Shown here: positions 1-11,327 of the stretch, one piece after another
Numbering within the stretch: the stretch's first letter is position 1
Layout: each line of letters starts with the position of its first letter
From: a bacterium
GTDB lineage: Bacteria > Verrucomicrobiota > Kiritimatiellia > CAIKKV01 > CAITUY01
Assembly: GCA_037128595.1 (NCBI GenBank)
Contig: JBAXWB010000013.1
Location: forward strand, 58,790 to 122,789
DNA length: 64,000 nucleotides
Reading direction: 5' to 3'
Position numbers and translations under genes: made by a program
Notes under the pieces: generated by a model
What the model was told of the DNA's origin: nothing
Database searches by the model: none
Seen by the model: only the letters and a program-made list of their open reading frames with translations

Positions 1-1
1 G

Positions 2-241
2 GAAGAACGGCGGCAGGGCATTTTGCGGGGGCGCTTGACCTCGGCCTTTGCCTTATCGGCCGGGCAAGTGCAGGACATTGCGGTCCAGGCGGGGAGCCGC
101 ATCAGCAAACAGTTGATATTGGAGACGGAAGAGAACCCCGAGCTGCTGGGCGGTTGCCGGTTGCAGGTGGGTGATACGGTGTATGATTTCAGCCTGGCGG
201 CGCAATTGCGTATGATCAGGCAAACGATGATGGCCGGATAA
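2..241 (+). CDS. atpH: ATP synthase F1 delta subunit, C-terminal part (gene cut by window edge)
   Basis: The reading frame is open from the first bases and codes for the last 79 residues of the delta (OSCP) subunit, the stalk protein that ties F1 to the peripheral b subunits. The C-terminal pattern, a G-x-R-L-Q-V-G-D turn followed by D-F-S-L and an amphipathic helix ending RQTMMAG, fits the family's conserved end. It lies 15 nt upstream of atpA in the usual atpH-A-G-D-C order. The start lies outside the window; the first in-frame TTG at 23 is an internal Leu codon, not a start. Confidence 0.85.
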   Translation, partial: EERRQGILRGRLTSAFALSAGQVQDIAVQAGSRISKQLILETEENPELLGGCRLQVGDTVYDFSLAAQLRMIRQTMMAG

Positions 242-256
242 CGGCAAGGTGGGCGT

Positions 257-1768
257 ATGGCTGTTGATTTAAGACCTGAAGAAATTGCATCTATTCTGAG
301 AAAACAGATCTCGGAGTTTGACCAGAAGGTGGATGTATCCGAAACGGGAACCGTGTTGAGCGTCGGCGATGGCATTGCCCATGTTGACGGATTGTCCGGC
401 GTCATGGCCGGAGAATTGATCGAGTTCCAGGCGGGACTGACCGGGCTGGTGCTCAACCTCGAGGCGGATAATGTCGGGGTGGCCATTTTCGGTGATGACC
501 GTGGAATTAAAGAGGGTGATACCGTCCGCCGGACGGGTAAGATCGCCTCGGTGCCCGTGGGAGAAGCCGTGGCCGGACGCGTCGTGGATGCGTTAGGCCG
601 TCCGATTGACGGGGGGCCGCCGATCAAGAGCACTGAAATGCGTAAAATCGAGATCAAGGCGCCGGGCATTATTGACCGGGCCGACGTACGCGAGCCGCTC
701 CAGACCGGGATCAAGGTCATTGATGCCCTGACGCCCATCGGACGGGGCCAGCGGGAGCTGATCATCGGGGATCGCAAGACCGGTAAAACCTCGCTTGCCA
801 TTGACACGATCATCAATCAGCGCGGCGAAAATGTCATGTGCTTCTATGTCGCCATCGGCCAGAAGCGCTCGACGGTGGTGCAGGTCTGTGAAAAGCTGAA
901 GAAATACGGGGCGATGGAGTATACGACCGTGATCGCCGCGACGGCATCGGATCCGGCGCCCATGCAGTACCTGGCCGGGTACACGGGCTGTGCCATGGCG
1001 GAGTACTTCCGGGACAGCGGGCGCCATGCGCTGATCATTTTTGACGACTTGACCAAGCAGGCGCAGGCCTATCGCCAGCTGTCCCTGCTGTTGCGCCGGC
1101 CTCCGGGCCGTGAGGCGTTTCCCGGTGACATTTTTTATTTGCACAGCCGGTTGTTGGAGCGGGCGGCCAAGTTGAGTCCCGAAAAGGGCGGGGGAAGCCT
1201 GACGGCGCTGCCGATCGTGGAGACCCAGGCGAGTGACGTCTCCGCCTATATCCCGACGAACGTGATTTCGATCACGGATGGCCAGATTTTCCTGGAGACG
1301 GATGCGTTCAACGCCGGGCAGCGGCCTGCGATCAATCCGGGTATTTCGGTCTCGCGGGTGGGTGGTGACGCCCAGCTCAAAGCCATGAAGCAGACGGCTG
1401 GTTCGTTGCGTCTGGAGTTGGCCCAATTCCGTGAATTGGCCGGGTTCTCGCAATTCGCCTCGGACCTGGATGCCTCGACGCGCAAGCAGCTTGACCGCGG
1501 GCGCCGGCTCATGGAGCTGATGAAGCAGAATGTTCACGCCACGATTCCTGTGGCAAAACAGGTCGCGGTGATTTATGCCGGGACGCAGGGCTATCTGGAT
1601 TCGATCCCTGTGGCCAAGATCAGGACCTTTGAGGCCGAGTTATATGAAGCGTTGGATCGCGCCCCGTCTGAATACTTGACCTTGTTTGCCAAGGAAAAAG
1701 TCATGACACCTGGAGTGAAGGCGGCACTGGAAGCGGTTTTGAAACGTTTGTCTGTGAAGACGGTTTGA
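257..1768 (+). CDS. atpA: F1 ATP synthase subunit alpha
   Basis: 503 residues, normal length for the non-catalytic nucleotide-binding subunit of the F1 hexamer, at the cytoplasmic face of the inner membrane. It has an N-terminal beta-barrel, then a P-loop GDRKTGKT at about residues 170-177 (usual form GDRQTGKT, here Q to K), and the ISVSRVGG segment near 365 carrying the arginine finger that completes the catalytic site on beta. A C-terminal helical bundle follows. The ATG start follows the atpH stop by 15 nt, and atpG follows by 16 nt. Identification is secure. Confidence 0.98.
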   Translation: MAVDLRPEEIASILRKQISEFDQKVDVSETGTVLSVGDGIAHVDGLSGVMAGELIEFQAGLTGLVLNLEADNVGVAIFGDDRGIKEGDTVRRTGKIASVPVGEAVAGRVVDALGRPIDGGPPIKSTEMRKIEIKAPGIIDRADVREPLQTGIKVIDALTPIGRGQRELIIGDRKTGKTSLAIDTIINQRGENVMCFYVAIGQKRSTVVQVCEKLKKYGAMEYTTVIAATASDPAPMQYLAGYTGCAMAEYFRDSGRHALIIFDDLTKQAQAYRQLSLLLRRPPGREAFPGDIFYLHSRLLERAAKLSPEKGGGSLTALPIVETQASDVSAYIPTNVISITDGQIFLETDAFNAGQRPAINPGISVSRVGGDAQLKAMKQTAGSLRLELAQFRELAGFSQFASDLDASTRKQLDRGRRLMELMKQNVHATIPVAKQVAVIYAGTQGYLDSIPVAKIRTFEAELYEALDRAPSEYLTLFAKEKVMTPGVKAALEAVLKRLSVKTV

Positions 1769-1784
1769 CCGGGGACGCCAGCGC

Positions 1785-4433
<2,649 letters not shown>

Positions 4434-4458
4434 TTATCAACCTGGAGGAGTACTCACA

Positions 4459-5754
4459 ATGAGCGTCATCAGCAATAAAATCGAAACGCTGGCCTTGCAC
4501 GCCGGCCAGGATCCCGATCCGACGACGTTGTCGCGCGCGGTTCCGGTTTACCGGACCAGCTCCTATGTGTTTAAAAACGCGGAACATGCCGCCAACCTGT
4601 TCGGTTTGAAGGAACTGGGCAACATCTACACCCGCTTGATGAATCCGACCCAGGATGTGCTCGAGAAACGGGTGGCGGCTTTGGAGGGTGGGGTCGCGGC
4701 CCTGGCCGTCGCTTCCGGGACGAGTGCGATCTTCTACGCCATCATTAATATTTGCCAGATGGGTGATGAGTTTGTTTCCGCCAAGAACCTGTATGGCGGG
4801 ACCTATACCCAGTTCAATGACATCCTGCCGCATTTCGGCATCAAGTGCACCTTCGTGGATTCGCGCGATCCGGCCAATTTCGCCAAAGCGATTACGCCTA
4901 AAACCAAACTGGTTTATGTGGAGACCATCGGCAATCCGGGCCTGGATGTGGTGGATATTCCCGCGGTGGCGAGGATTGCGCATGAGCACGGCCTGCCCCT
5001 GGTGGTGGACAGCACTTTCAGTACGCCGTTCCACCAGCGTCCGATTGAACAGGGTGCTGATATCGTGGTGCATTCCCTGACCAAGTGGATCGGGGGCCAT
5101 GGTGCGGGCATTGGCGGGATTGTGGTGGATTCCGGCCGGTTCAACTGGAAGAGTGATAAGTTCCCGGCGTTTTCGCAACCGGAACCCAGCTATCACAACC
5201 TGCGATTTGCCTATGACCTCGGGCCGTTGGAGCCCCTGGCGTTTATTCTCCGGATGCGGTTGGTGCCGTTACGGAATTTGGGAGCCTGTATTGCCCCGGA
5301 TAATGCCTGGTTATTTCTGCAGGGGCTTGAGACGCTTCCGCTCCGGATGGAGCGGCACAGCCGCAATGCCATGGCGGTGGTTCAGTATCTCCTGAAACAT
5401 CCTTCGGTCACCTGGGTTCGCTATCCCGGTCTTGAGACGGACCCGTCTTATCCGGTGGCTAAAAAAATGCTTCAAAACGGCTTCGGCGGTATGGTGGTCT
5501 TTGGTGTCAAAGGAGGCGCAGAGGCCGGCCGGCGGTTCATTGATAGCCTGCAGTTGTTCTCGCTGTTAGCCAATGTGGGGGATGCGAAGAGTCTGGCGAT
5601 CCATCCGGCTTCGACCACCCATTCACAGCTCACTGAAGCCCAGCAGATTGAGTGCGGCATTGCACCTGAACTCGTCCGGCTTTCCGTCGGGATCGAGCAT
5701 ATTGATGATATTGTAGCGGATCTGGATCAGGCGCTCAAAGCGTCGGCCGGTTGA
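4459..5754 (+). CDS. metY: O-acetylhomoserine sulfhydrylase (Cys/Met PLP enzyme family)
   Basis: 431 residues, fold-type I PLP enzyme of the Cys/Met metabolism family. The O-acetylhomoserine sulfhydrylase subgroup is favoured by length and by the N-terminal ETLALHAGQDPDPTT signature. The PLP-binding lysine is K209 in SLTKWIGGHG. The predicted reaction is O-acetylhomoserine plus sulfide to homocysteine. The ATG at 4459 follows a strong GGAGGAG site at 4444-4450, so a longer upstream open frame (from 4345, inside atpC) is not the real start. The homocysteine methyltransferase gene follows at once, completing a two-step route to methionine. Confidence 0.92.
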   Translation: MSVISNKIETLALHAGQDPDPTTLSRAVPVYRTSSYVFKNAEHAANLFGLKELGNIYTRLMNPTQDVLEKRVAALEGGVAALAVASGTSAIFYAIINICQMGDEFVSAKNLYGGTYTQFNDILPHFGIKCTFVDSRDPANFAKAITPKTKLVYVETIGNPGLDVVDIPAVARIAHEHGLPLVVDSTFSTPFHQRPIEQGADIVVHSLTKWIGGHGAGIGGIVVDSGRFNWKSDKFPAFSQPEPSYHNLRFAYDLGPLEPLAFILRMRLVPLRNLGACIAPDNAWLFLQGLETLPLRMERHSRNAMAVVQYLLKHPSVTWVRYPGLETDPSYPVAKKMLQNGFGGMVVFGVKGGAEAGRRFIDSLQLFSLLANVGDAKSLAIHPASTTHSQLTEAQQIECGIAPELVRLSVGIEHIDDIVADLDQALKASAG

Positions 5755-5777
5755 GCGGTAAAGCGACAGGAGTCACT

Positions 5778-6674
5778 ATGGCAAAGCAATCCATTGTTGC
5801 GGCGGTGAAATCGGGGCGGATTCTGGTATCCGATGGAGCCTGGGGAACCTTCCTGCAGAAAAAGGGCATGCAGCCCGGCGAGTGCCCCGAATTGTGGTGT
5901 GTCACCCATCGGGACGCCGTGATGGATATCGCCCGAGGCTATATTGAGGCCGGTTCCGATATGATTGAAACAGATAGCTTTGGCGGAACCCGCTGCAAAC
6001 TGGAACATTTCGGGTTGGCTTCCCGTACGGCGGAGCTGAACCAGGCGGCGGCGGCCATTTCGCGCGAGGCGGCCGGCCCGGAGAAGTGGGTGATCGCCTC
6101 GGTCGGGCCGACGGGCATGATGACAGCCATGGGTGATGTCACGGAAGCCGATTTCTATGCCTTTTTCAAGGAGCAGGTCATGGCGCTGGAGGCTGGGGGG
6201 GCTGATGCGATCTGTATTGAGACCATGAGCGCCCTGGATGAGTCGGTGGCCGCCATCCGAGCGGCCCGGGAGAACACTGGATGTGAAGTGATCTGCACGC
6301 TGACCTATGAGCGAACCCAGCAGGGGACCTATCGCACCATGATGGGGGTTTCACCCACCGAGGCGGCGCGTGCCACCGTGGAGGCGGGTGCCCACATCAT
6401 CGGCACCAACTGCGGCAACGGGATGGAGCGGATGCTTGATATCGTCAAGGAACTCAAACTGGCGGCGCCGACTACGCCCATTATGGTTCAGGCCAATGCC
6501 GGATTGCCTAAAAATGTGAATGGCGTGGATGTGTTTCCGGAAACCCCCGCCGACATGGCGGCACGGGTTGCGGAACTGGTCGCATCGGGTGCTGTGATTA
6601 TTGGCGGCTGTTGCGGGACCACCCCGGCCCATATCGCCGCCCTCAAGCAGGCGGTCAACCGCTTGAAGCCCTGA
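5778..6674 (+). CDS. Homocysteine S-methyltransferase (stand-alone Hcy-binding module, MetH/MmuM-like)
   Basis: 298 residues, covering only the homocysteine-binding TIM barrel of the methionine synthase family. Zinc ligands are visible as the Cys in GTNCGNG (about residue 212) and the CC pair in GGCCGT (about 278-279). No folate, cobalamin or activation domains follow, so it is either an S-methylmethionine/betaine-type enzyme or works with separate corrinoid proteins, as split MetH systems do. The ATG at 5778 has an ACAGGAG site 5-6 nt upstream. It lies directly after metY and probably acts on its product. Confidence 0.85.
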   Translation: MAKQSIVAAVKSGRILVSDGAWGTFLQKKGMQPGECPELWCVTHRDAVMDIARGYIEAGSDMIETDSFGGTRCKLEHFGLASRTAELNQAAAAISREAAGPEKWVIASVGPTGMMTAMGDVTEADFYAFFKEQVMALEAGGADAICIETMSALDESVAAIRAARENTGCEVICTLTYERTQQGTYRTMMGVSPTEAARATVEAGAHIIGTNCGNGMERMLDIVKELKLAAPTTPIMVQANAGLPKNVNGVDVFPETPADMAARVAELVASGAVIIGGCCGTTPAHIAALKQAVNRLKP

Positions 6675-6683
6675 CTTCTACCC

Positions 6684-7313
6684 GTGGATACCAACCGACA
6701 TCGCCCGAGGCTTGGGGTACTGGGGGGAACGTTCAACCCGGTCCATTTGGGACATTTAATCATGGCTCAGGATGCGATTGAGCATTTTGAGCTCTCAAAA
6801 GTGGTGTTTTTACCCTGCGCCCAGCCACCCCACAAATCTCAGAACGAGTTGACGCCCGCCCATCATCGCCTAGCCATGCTGGAAGGGGCGATTGAAGGGG
6901 ATCTCCAGTTCGAGGTGTCTGACATGGAACTCCGGCGGGGGGGTATTTCCTATACCATTGACTCCATGCGTGGGCTGGCGAAAGAGCATCCGGATTGCGA
7001 TTTATGTTTCATCATCGGGGCCGATTCACTGGTGGAATTGCACCTCTGGAAGGATATCCTCCTGTTGCTTCAGCTTTGCCGGATAGTGACCCTGGCCAGG
7101 CCGGGCATCGATCTGGCCGTTCTGGGGGCTTTGGAGCTTAACCTCCCGCCCCCCTGGCCGGGCCGGCTCCTGGCCGATGTCCGGGTCGGTCATCTGGTTA
7201 ATATCTCCTCCACGGATATCCGCTACCGGGCGGCTGAGGGAATGTCGATTCGATATCTTGTATCTCCTGCCGTAGACATGTATATTAGTGAGCATTCCCT
7301 ATACAGGAGATGA
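6684..7313 (+). CDS. nadD: Nicotinate-nucleotide adenylyltransferase
   Basis: 209 residues, nucleotidyltransferase alpha/beta-phosphodiesterase fold. The GGTFNPVHLGH motif (residues 14-24) and the C-terminal ISSTDIR motif (about 174-180) bind ATP and NaMN. The reaction is NaMN plus ATP to deamido-NAD in NAD biosynthesis. GTG start 9 nt after the methyltransferase gene; its stop overlaps the region where rsfS starts. A nadD-rsfS pairing is common in bacteria. Confidence 0.95.
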   Translation: MDTNRHRPRLGVLGGTFNPVHLGHLIMAQDAIEHFELSKVVFLPCAQPPHKSQNELTPAHHRLAMLEGAIEGDLQFEVSDMELRRGGISYTIDSMRGLAKEHPDCDLCFIIGADSLVELHLWKDILLLLQLCRIVTLARPGIDLAVLGALELNLPPPWPGRLLADVRVGHLVNISSTDIRYRAAEGMSIRYLVSPAVDMYISEHSLYRR

Positions 7314-7321
7314 TTGGAAAG

Positions 7322-7654
7322 ATGGAATCACTAGAGTTAATGCGTTGTGCGAAAGAAGCCTTGCTGTCAAAGAAGGCGGCCAATATCACAGTATTTGATG
7401 TCCGGACGACATCTCCTGTGACCGACTATTACATGATCGCGTCCGGTGCGACTGCCGCCCAATTGAAGGCCATGGCAAACGCTGTGTCCACCAGTATCAA
7501 GGACACGGGATATAAAATCCGCGTGAGTGGTGTTCCGGATGATGGCTGGGTGGTAGTGGATTTGTTTGATGTGGTTATACACATTTTCCAGACAGAGACC
7601 CGCGACTATTATTCAATAGAAGAGTTGTGGGCTGACAATCCTCGTGTGGAGTAG
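7322..7654 (+). CDS. rsfS: Ribosome silencing factor RsfS (DUF143/Iojap)
   Basis: About 110 residues. RsfS binds L14 on the 50S subunit and blocks subunit joining when nutrients are short. The family pattern is clear: DVRTTSPVTDYYMIASG, then GWVVVDLFDVVIHIF and a final YYSIEELW. An ATG at 7310 overlaps the nadD stop, but the AGGAG at 7305-7309 would touch it directly, so the ATG at 7322 is preferred. The last 80 nt overlap the 3' end of the oppositely oriented anti-sigma gene. Confidence 0.93.
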   Translation: MESLELMRCAKEALLSKKAANITVFDVRTTSPVTDYYMIASGATAAQLKAMANAVSTSIKDTGYKIRVSGVPDDGWVVVDLFDVVIHIFQTETRDYYSIEELWADNPRVE

Positions 7655-8168
7655 GACTCTCATATTTGTCGACGGGCCACTCGATGGCCATTTCCTGCAG
7701 CCGTAACAGCTCATTGGCCATGACCGTCAATTCTGTGTCATCCCCTTCCATTGTCAGAAGCCCGTGATCCACCCCTGTGATGATGGCGATCAGCGGGATG
7801 ATTTCGGTCGCCAGTGCGGCCTGGGCGGCGGGCGGGGTAGGGGAGATGGAGAACCTGAGCGTTGTCAAACACAGGGCGAGGCTGGCCGCCGTGGCCAGCG
7901 CGATCCGCCAAGGCGCTGAGATGACCCGGGGGGCAGGTGAAGTCCCGCGTTTGGAGGCCTTCCGGATGAGGGTTAAGGTCTGCCGGGAAGGGCCGGTCCG
8001 CTGGCTTGCTTCGGCTTGAAGGGTGTTCCTCAGGATGCCCAGATCCGCCTTCAACATGCGGCAGGCCCCGCAGGTACTCAAATGCTCATCCAGTTCCCGC
8101 TGCTGGCCCGGGAGGAGTTCTCCGGAATCCTGCAACAGTACAAGTGAGGCCATATCGGTGCAGTTCAT
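7575..8168 (-). CDS. Zinc-finger anti-sigma factor, membrane anchored
   Basis: 197 residues. The N-terminus carries the zinc-binding anti-sigma (ZAS) pattern H29-x3-C33-x2-C36, and a hydrophobic helix near residues 87-104 should anchor it in the inner membrane. The C-terminal part would be periplasmic and has no domain I recognise. Its start overlaps the sigma gene stop by 4 nt, the classic arrangement for an ECF sigma and its inhibitor. The 3' end runs 80 nt into rsfS on the other strand. The signal it senses is not evident. Confidence 0.82.
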   Translation of the reverse strand: MNCTDMASLVLLQDSGELLPGQQRELDEHLSTCGACRMLKADLGILRNTLQAEASQRTGPSRQTLTLIRKASKRGTSPAPRVISAPWRIALATAASLALCLTTLRFSISPTPPAAQAALATEIIPLIAIITGVDHGLLTMEGDDTELTVMANELLRLQEMAIEWPVDKYESPTPHEDCQPTTLLLNNSRGSLSGKCV

Positions 8169-8800
8169 CGTGTCCTTTCGTCAGCCCCATAGAGAGGGCT
8201 CAATAAATTCCGCAATTTGGCCAAGGCATACTGCATTCTGGCCAGAGCCGTGTTGATTGAAGTCCCTTGTAACTCCGCAATTTCTTTAAAGGTCATATCC
8301 GCTTCCATTCTCAACACAAACACATCCTTTTGTTCCGCAGGCAGAGACGCCAGCGCCTGGGCGAGTGCCGTTTTCAGGTCACCATTGGCCGCCTGCCCGT
8401 CAGGACTGGGTCCCGGGGCGGGGATGGTGTCGCCCAGGGTCTCGAGCCCCTCTGAATACTCTGACGTCTGGTCGAGGCTTAAATGGCCTCGTTTCATCCG
8501 GCTCCGGTCGATCACCAAGTTATAGGCGATTTTAAAAATCCACCCTTTAAAACGGTATTGCTCGAACCCGGCGGCCTTCTGAATCACCCGTAGCCAAGTC
8601 TCCTGGAAAATCTCCTCCACTTCAGTGCTCGAGGCCGTCAGCCTCCATAAGAAGCTGTATAACGGCTTTTTATAGCGTACAATCAGCTGATCCAGCGCGT
8701 TGATATCGCCCTTCACATACAGATTAATCAGATATTCATCGCTGATTTCCAACGTGGAACTCCGCTTATCTTCTGGTCCTATTTGCCTAACGGATGACAT
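8165..8800 (-). CDS. ECF-type RNA polymerase sigma factor
   Basis: 211 residues. Region 2 (LIVRYKKPLYSFLWRLT, then EEIFQETWLRVI) and region 4 (LPAEQKDVFVLRMEADMTFKEIAEL, a helix-turn-helix) are both clear, with no region 3, as in extracytoplasmic-function sigma factors. It is coupled to the zinc-finger anti-sigma downstream by a 4-nt overlap and diverges from rpsT. No ECF-type promoter (GGAACTT-like) is evident upstream, so autoregulation is not supported by the sequence. Confidence 0.92.
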   Translation of the reverse strand: MSSVRQIGPEDKRSSTLEISDEYLINLYVKGDINALDQLIVRYKKPLYSFLWRLTASSTEVEEIFQETWLRVIQKAAGFEQYRFKGWIFKIAYNLVIDRSRMKRGHLSLDQTSEYSEGLETLGDTIPAPGPSPDGQAANGDLKTALAQALASLPAEQKDVFVLRMEADMTFKEIAELQGTSINTALARMQYALAKLRNLLSPLYGADERTR

Positions 8801-8837
8801 GAGATATTTATTGCACAGAAATTACCGAAATTACAAG

Positions 8838-8865
8838 TTGACTTGAGCCCTTGTACGTTTATTAT
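8838..8865 (+). promoter_or_regulatory. Putative sigma70 promoter for rpsT
   Basis: TTGACT at 8838-8843 and TATTAT at 8860-8865, 16 nt apart, lie about 55 nt upstream of the rpsT start in the space between the divergent sigma factor gene and rpsT. Confidence 0.5.
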
Positions 8866-8919
8866 GACGGCGTTTTTTGCGTACAGCAAGTAACAAGAAG
8901 AATATTAAAGGATAAACGT

Positions 8920-9183
8920 ATGCCGAATATCAAACAAGCAGGCAAGCGCGCCAAACAGGCGCTGGTCCGGCGGGTGCGGAATCGCAGCACCAAGAGTGAG
9001 ATTGCTACTTCGCGACGCGTCTTCGTTGATGCCGTGGAGTCCAAGGACAAGAGCAAAGCCCTGAAGGAATTCAGTGCGTTCTGCTCGATTCTCGACAAGT
9101 CCGCCAAGCGGGGGATCATCAAGCCGAATACAGCCGATCGCCGCAAGGCACGGGCTGCCGCGATGGTCTCCAAGGTCGGCTGA
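8920..9183 (+). CDS. rpsT: 30S ribosomal protein S20
   Basis: 87 residues, normal size for S20, which binds 16S rRNA early in 30S assembly. It opens MPNIKQAGKRAKQA and is rich in Lys/Arg helices, ending KPNTADRRKARAAAMVSKVG. The open frame extends upstream to 8851, but the family start and the position of the promoter favour the ATG at 8920. It is monocistronic, with its own promoter and a strong terminator. Confidence 0.95.
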   Translation: MPNIKQAGKRAKQALVRRVRNRSTKSEIATSRRVFVDAVESKDKSKALKEFSAFCSILDKSAKRGIIKPNTADRRKARAAAMVSKVG

Positions 9184-9206
9184 TAGAGCTGATCAGGAAA
9201 TGAGAA

Positions 9207-9244
9207 AGCCGTGCCGGGTCAACCCCGGGCACGGCTTTTTTTTG
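9207..9244 (+). terminator. Rho-independent terminator of rpsT
   Basis: An inverted repeat with arms AGCCGTGC and GCACGGCT, extended by a CGGG/CCCG inner stem, is followed by a run of eight T starting at about 9236. It sits 23 nt after the rpsT stop and just before the convergent lptE end. Confidence 0.85.
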
Positions 9245-9261
9245 ATTCGCTCAGTCTCCGG

Positions 9262-9786
9262 TTACCAGTACTCGGTGACGCTTTTCACGATTCGCTGGCC
9301 GAGATCGGCGGCGGCTTTCGGGAGCGCCGCGCGACGGGCGCTGGGCAGATCGGCCAATACCTGGAAGGTGGTAAAGCCAATGACCCCCGTGGCATTAACC
9401 ATGATCTCGTTGCTGGGGAGTTTTTTGACGATCACATCGGCCGTCAATGTCAGGCGGTATTCATTCGCCGTGACCGCCTGATCGCGCCGGTAGCGCAGCG
9501 GTTCAAGCGTGGATTTCTTGATCCTCACTTCCAGAAGACTGTTCGCCTGGGACTTCTGGACCACTTTCATGGAGCCATCCTTCTGGAACTCCTGAATCGT
9601 GGCCGCCGTGACGGTCGTTTCCAGACCGGGCTCCTTGGTGTCATTAATAAAGACGGGAATGGTGATGGAGGTGACTCCCGGAGGGAGGGTGTTTCCCAGC
9701 TTATAGCCGGCACACCCGCCTGTGATCACGAGCAGTCCAAGGATGGCCAATAAGAAGACAGAAGTGGAGATGTTATTTCTTTTCAT
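9262..9786 (-). CDS. lptE: LptE-like LPS assembly lipoprotein
   Basis: 174 residues. A lipoprotein signal peptide ends at ITGGC (Cys25), followed by GYKLG, the usual start of mature LptE. Mid-protein SITIPVFINDTKEPGLE and the EYRLTLTADVIV strand match the LptE/LptD plug family. LptE sits inside the LptD barrel and helps insert lipopolysaccharide in the outer leaflet. Its start overlaps the end of bamD by 14 nt. lptD is not in the window. Confidence 0.85.
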   Translation of the reverse strand: MKRNNISTSVFLLAILGLLVITGGCAGYKLGNTLPPGVTSITIPVFINDTKEPGLETTVTAATIQEFQKDGSMKVVQKSQANSLLEVRIKKSTLEPLRYRRDQAVTANEYRLTLTADVIVKKLPSNEIMVNATGVIGFTTFQVLADLPSARRAALPKAAADLGQRIVKSVTEYW

Positions 9787-10798
9787 GGGAAGTGATATCC
9801 TTGTTCAAGATCGCGAGTTGTTCTTTAGCATTCGCGGCCAGAGGGGACCCCGAATATTTCCGTAAAAAATCTTCATAGGCGATAATGGCGGATTTGGGTC
9901 GGTGCGCAATGGTCTGGTAGTAACGGGCCAGGTTATAGGCCCGCTGGGCCTGCTTTTCATTCAGGGTCTTAAGGAAGCCGCGTGCCTGTTCCACATTGGA
10001 ATGGCTCGGGTAGGTGGTGATATACTGGATCAGGGCGGCCCGGGCGGCATTGCAGGCGTCTTCATCATTGGGCCGCTGTTCATGAAGCTTGACGAGGCAA
10101 TGCGCCTCGCGGAAAGACGCCTGGGCGGCCAGATTGAGATCGTTATAGCGGTTCTGCAGGATCTCGTAAGCGGTGACCGCCTCTTCCTCTTCGTCGTTCA
10201 GTTCGTGAATGATGCCTACATTCAGCTGGGCCGTGGCGGCCTGAGGACCGGTGGGCGCATTCTTGATGATTTTCTCATACATGGGAAGGGCGCGTTCCGG
10301 GGCTTCAAAGCCCGGGAAGAAGAGAAAGGCCCCTTTGGGGGTTTTCATCATGTAATTGGCGAGCTTGAATTGCCGGCTGAGAATATCCTGATAGTCGAAT
10401 TGGCCCGGATAGTATTCAAACAGGTACTGGTACTCATCAAACGCCTTGATGTAACGCTGGCGGAGTTCCTGCACCTCTGCCAGGGCCAGCTGGGCTTTCG
10501 GGGCCTCGGGGGAGTCCGGCCAGGCATAGACCAGCGCTTGATACGCGTTGGCTGCCTTGCGGTAACGGCCGTCCTTGGAAAAGGTGAGGGCTAATTGCAT
10601 TTGTTGTGGCGCTGTTTTGCATTGAGGATGCCGGTACCAGTGCACCCCTCGTTTGACCCGGGGCTTGTCATCCTCCTTGGTTTGGGAGTAGGCCGTGGTG
10701 GGGGGCGGGGTGGGCATGTTGTCGTAGTTTGCCAGACAGGGCAGAACGAGAGACATCAGCAATATAATGTGAGCGATAAAGCGCATATGTAGGGGCAT
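9773..10798 (-). CDS. bamD: BamD-like outer-membrane assembly TPR protein
   Basis: 341 residues with an N-terminal hydrophobic signal segment and then a run of TPR helices (for example ALTFSKDGRYRKAANAYQAL, AFDEYQYLFEYYPGQ, AIIAYEDFLRKYSGSPLAANA), the architecture of BamD/YfiO. It is longer than the roughly 245-residue E. coli protein. The N-terminal Cys follows Pro (LVLPC), not an ideal lipobox, so lipidation is uncertain. A second in-frame ATG lies 12 nt inside. It is paired with lptE, supporting a role in outer-membrane assembly. Confidence 0.78.
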   Translation of the reverse strand: MPLHMRFIAHIILLMSLVLPCLANYDNMPTPPPTTAYSQTKEDDKPRVKRGVHWYRHPQCKTAPQQMQLALTFSKDGRYRKAANAYQALVYAWPDSPEAPKAQLALAEVQELRQRYIKAFDEYQYLFEYYPGQFDYQDILSRQFKLANYMMKTPKGAFLFFPGFEAPERALPMYEKIIKNAPTGPQAATAQLNVGIIHELNDEEEEAVTAYEILQNRYNDLNLAAQASFREAHCLVKLHEQRPNDEDACNAARAALIQYITTYPSHSNVEQARGFLKTLNEKQAQRAYNLARYYQTIAHRPKSAIIAYEDFLRKYSGSPLAANAKEQLAILNKDITSHEKK

Positions 10799-10834
10799 AC
10801 TTTAGGGGGCGACCCACAGAGGGTCAAGATCGTA

Positions 10835-11320
10835 TTACAGCCAACCGCGGTTCAGCAGGACCCAGTAGGCGGCATGGTTTAGGGCCAGGCTGTAGGTTGC
10901 GGAGAAGACGTCATCAATGGTGATGCCCAGGCCGCCGGGCAGGGCTTGCAGTTGGCGGGCGGGATAGGGCTTGATAATGTCCAGAATCCGGTTGGTGACG
11001 AAGGAAATGGCAATCATGACGGGTGAAAACGGCAGGCCGATCATACTGATGGGGAAGGTCAGGTATTCGTCGGCCACCACGCAATGGGGATCCTTGGTGC
11101 CGGCGGCTTTTTCGCCGACATGGCAGATAGGGATGGCAATCAGGCTGAGCAGGACGGCCACGGCGATATGGAAGGGGATCTCGCTTCCCAGCCGGAGGCC
11201 GGCTTGTTGGATTGCCCAGACCAGCGGGATTCCCAGCAGGCACCCCACGGAACCCGGGAAGAGGGGGCTGTGGCCGAGGCCGAAGCCCGTGGAAAACAAA
11301 ATGGTCAGTTTTTTCATCAT
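10835..11320 (-). CDS. pgpA: Phosphatidylglycerophosphatase A
   Basis: 161 residues. It removes a phosphate from phosphatidylglycerophosphate to give phosphatidylglycerol. Family marks: the N-terminal TGFGLGHSPLFPGSVG loop, the acidic VVADEYLTFP motif, and the C-terminal GGLGITIDDVFSATYS with the catalytic Asp pair. Several hydrophobic helices place it in the inner membrane. It lies 7 nt downstream of the gtrA-like gene in the ftsA-to-lptE operon. Confidence 0.93.
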   Translation of the reverse strand: MMKKLTILFSTGFGLGHSPLFPGSVGCLLGIPLVWAIQQAGLRLGSEIPFHIAVAVLLSLIAIPICHVGEKAAGTKDPHCVVADEYLTFPISMIGLPFSPVMIAISFVTNRILDIIKPYPARQLQALPGGLGITIDDVFSATYSLALNHAAYWVLLNRGWL

Positions 11321-11327
11321 GGCGGGG

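Noticed and set aside
593..1537. Long open frame on the minus strand opposite atpA
   Set aside because: It is the mirror of a GC-rich conserved gene and has no domain sense or ribosome site; the same applies to the long antisense frames opposite atpD, uvrA, the second sulfatase, the efflux genes and the etf genes.
4434..4458. A SAM riboswitch ahead of metY
   Set aside because: Only 25 nt separate atpC and metY, too short for any known SAM riboswitch.
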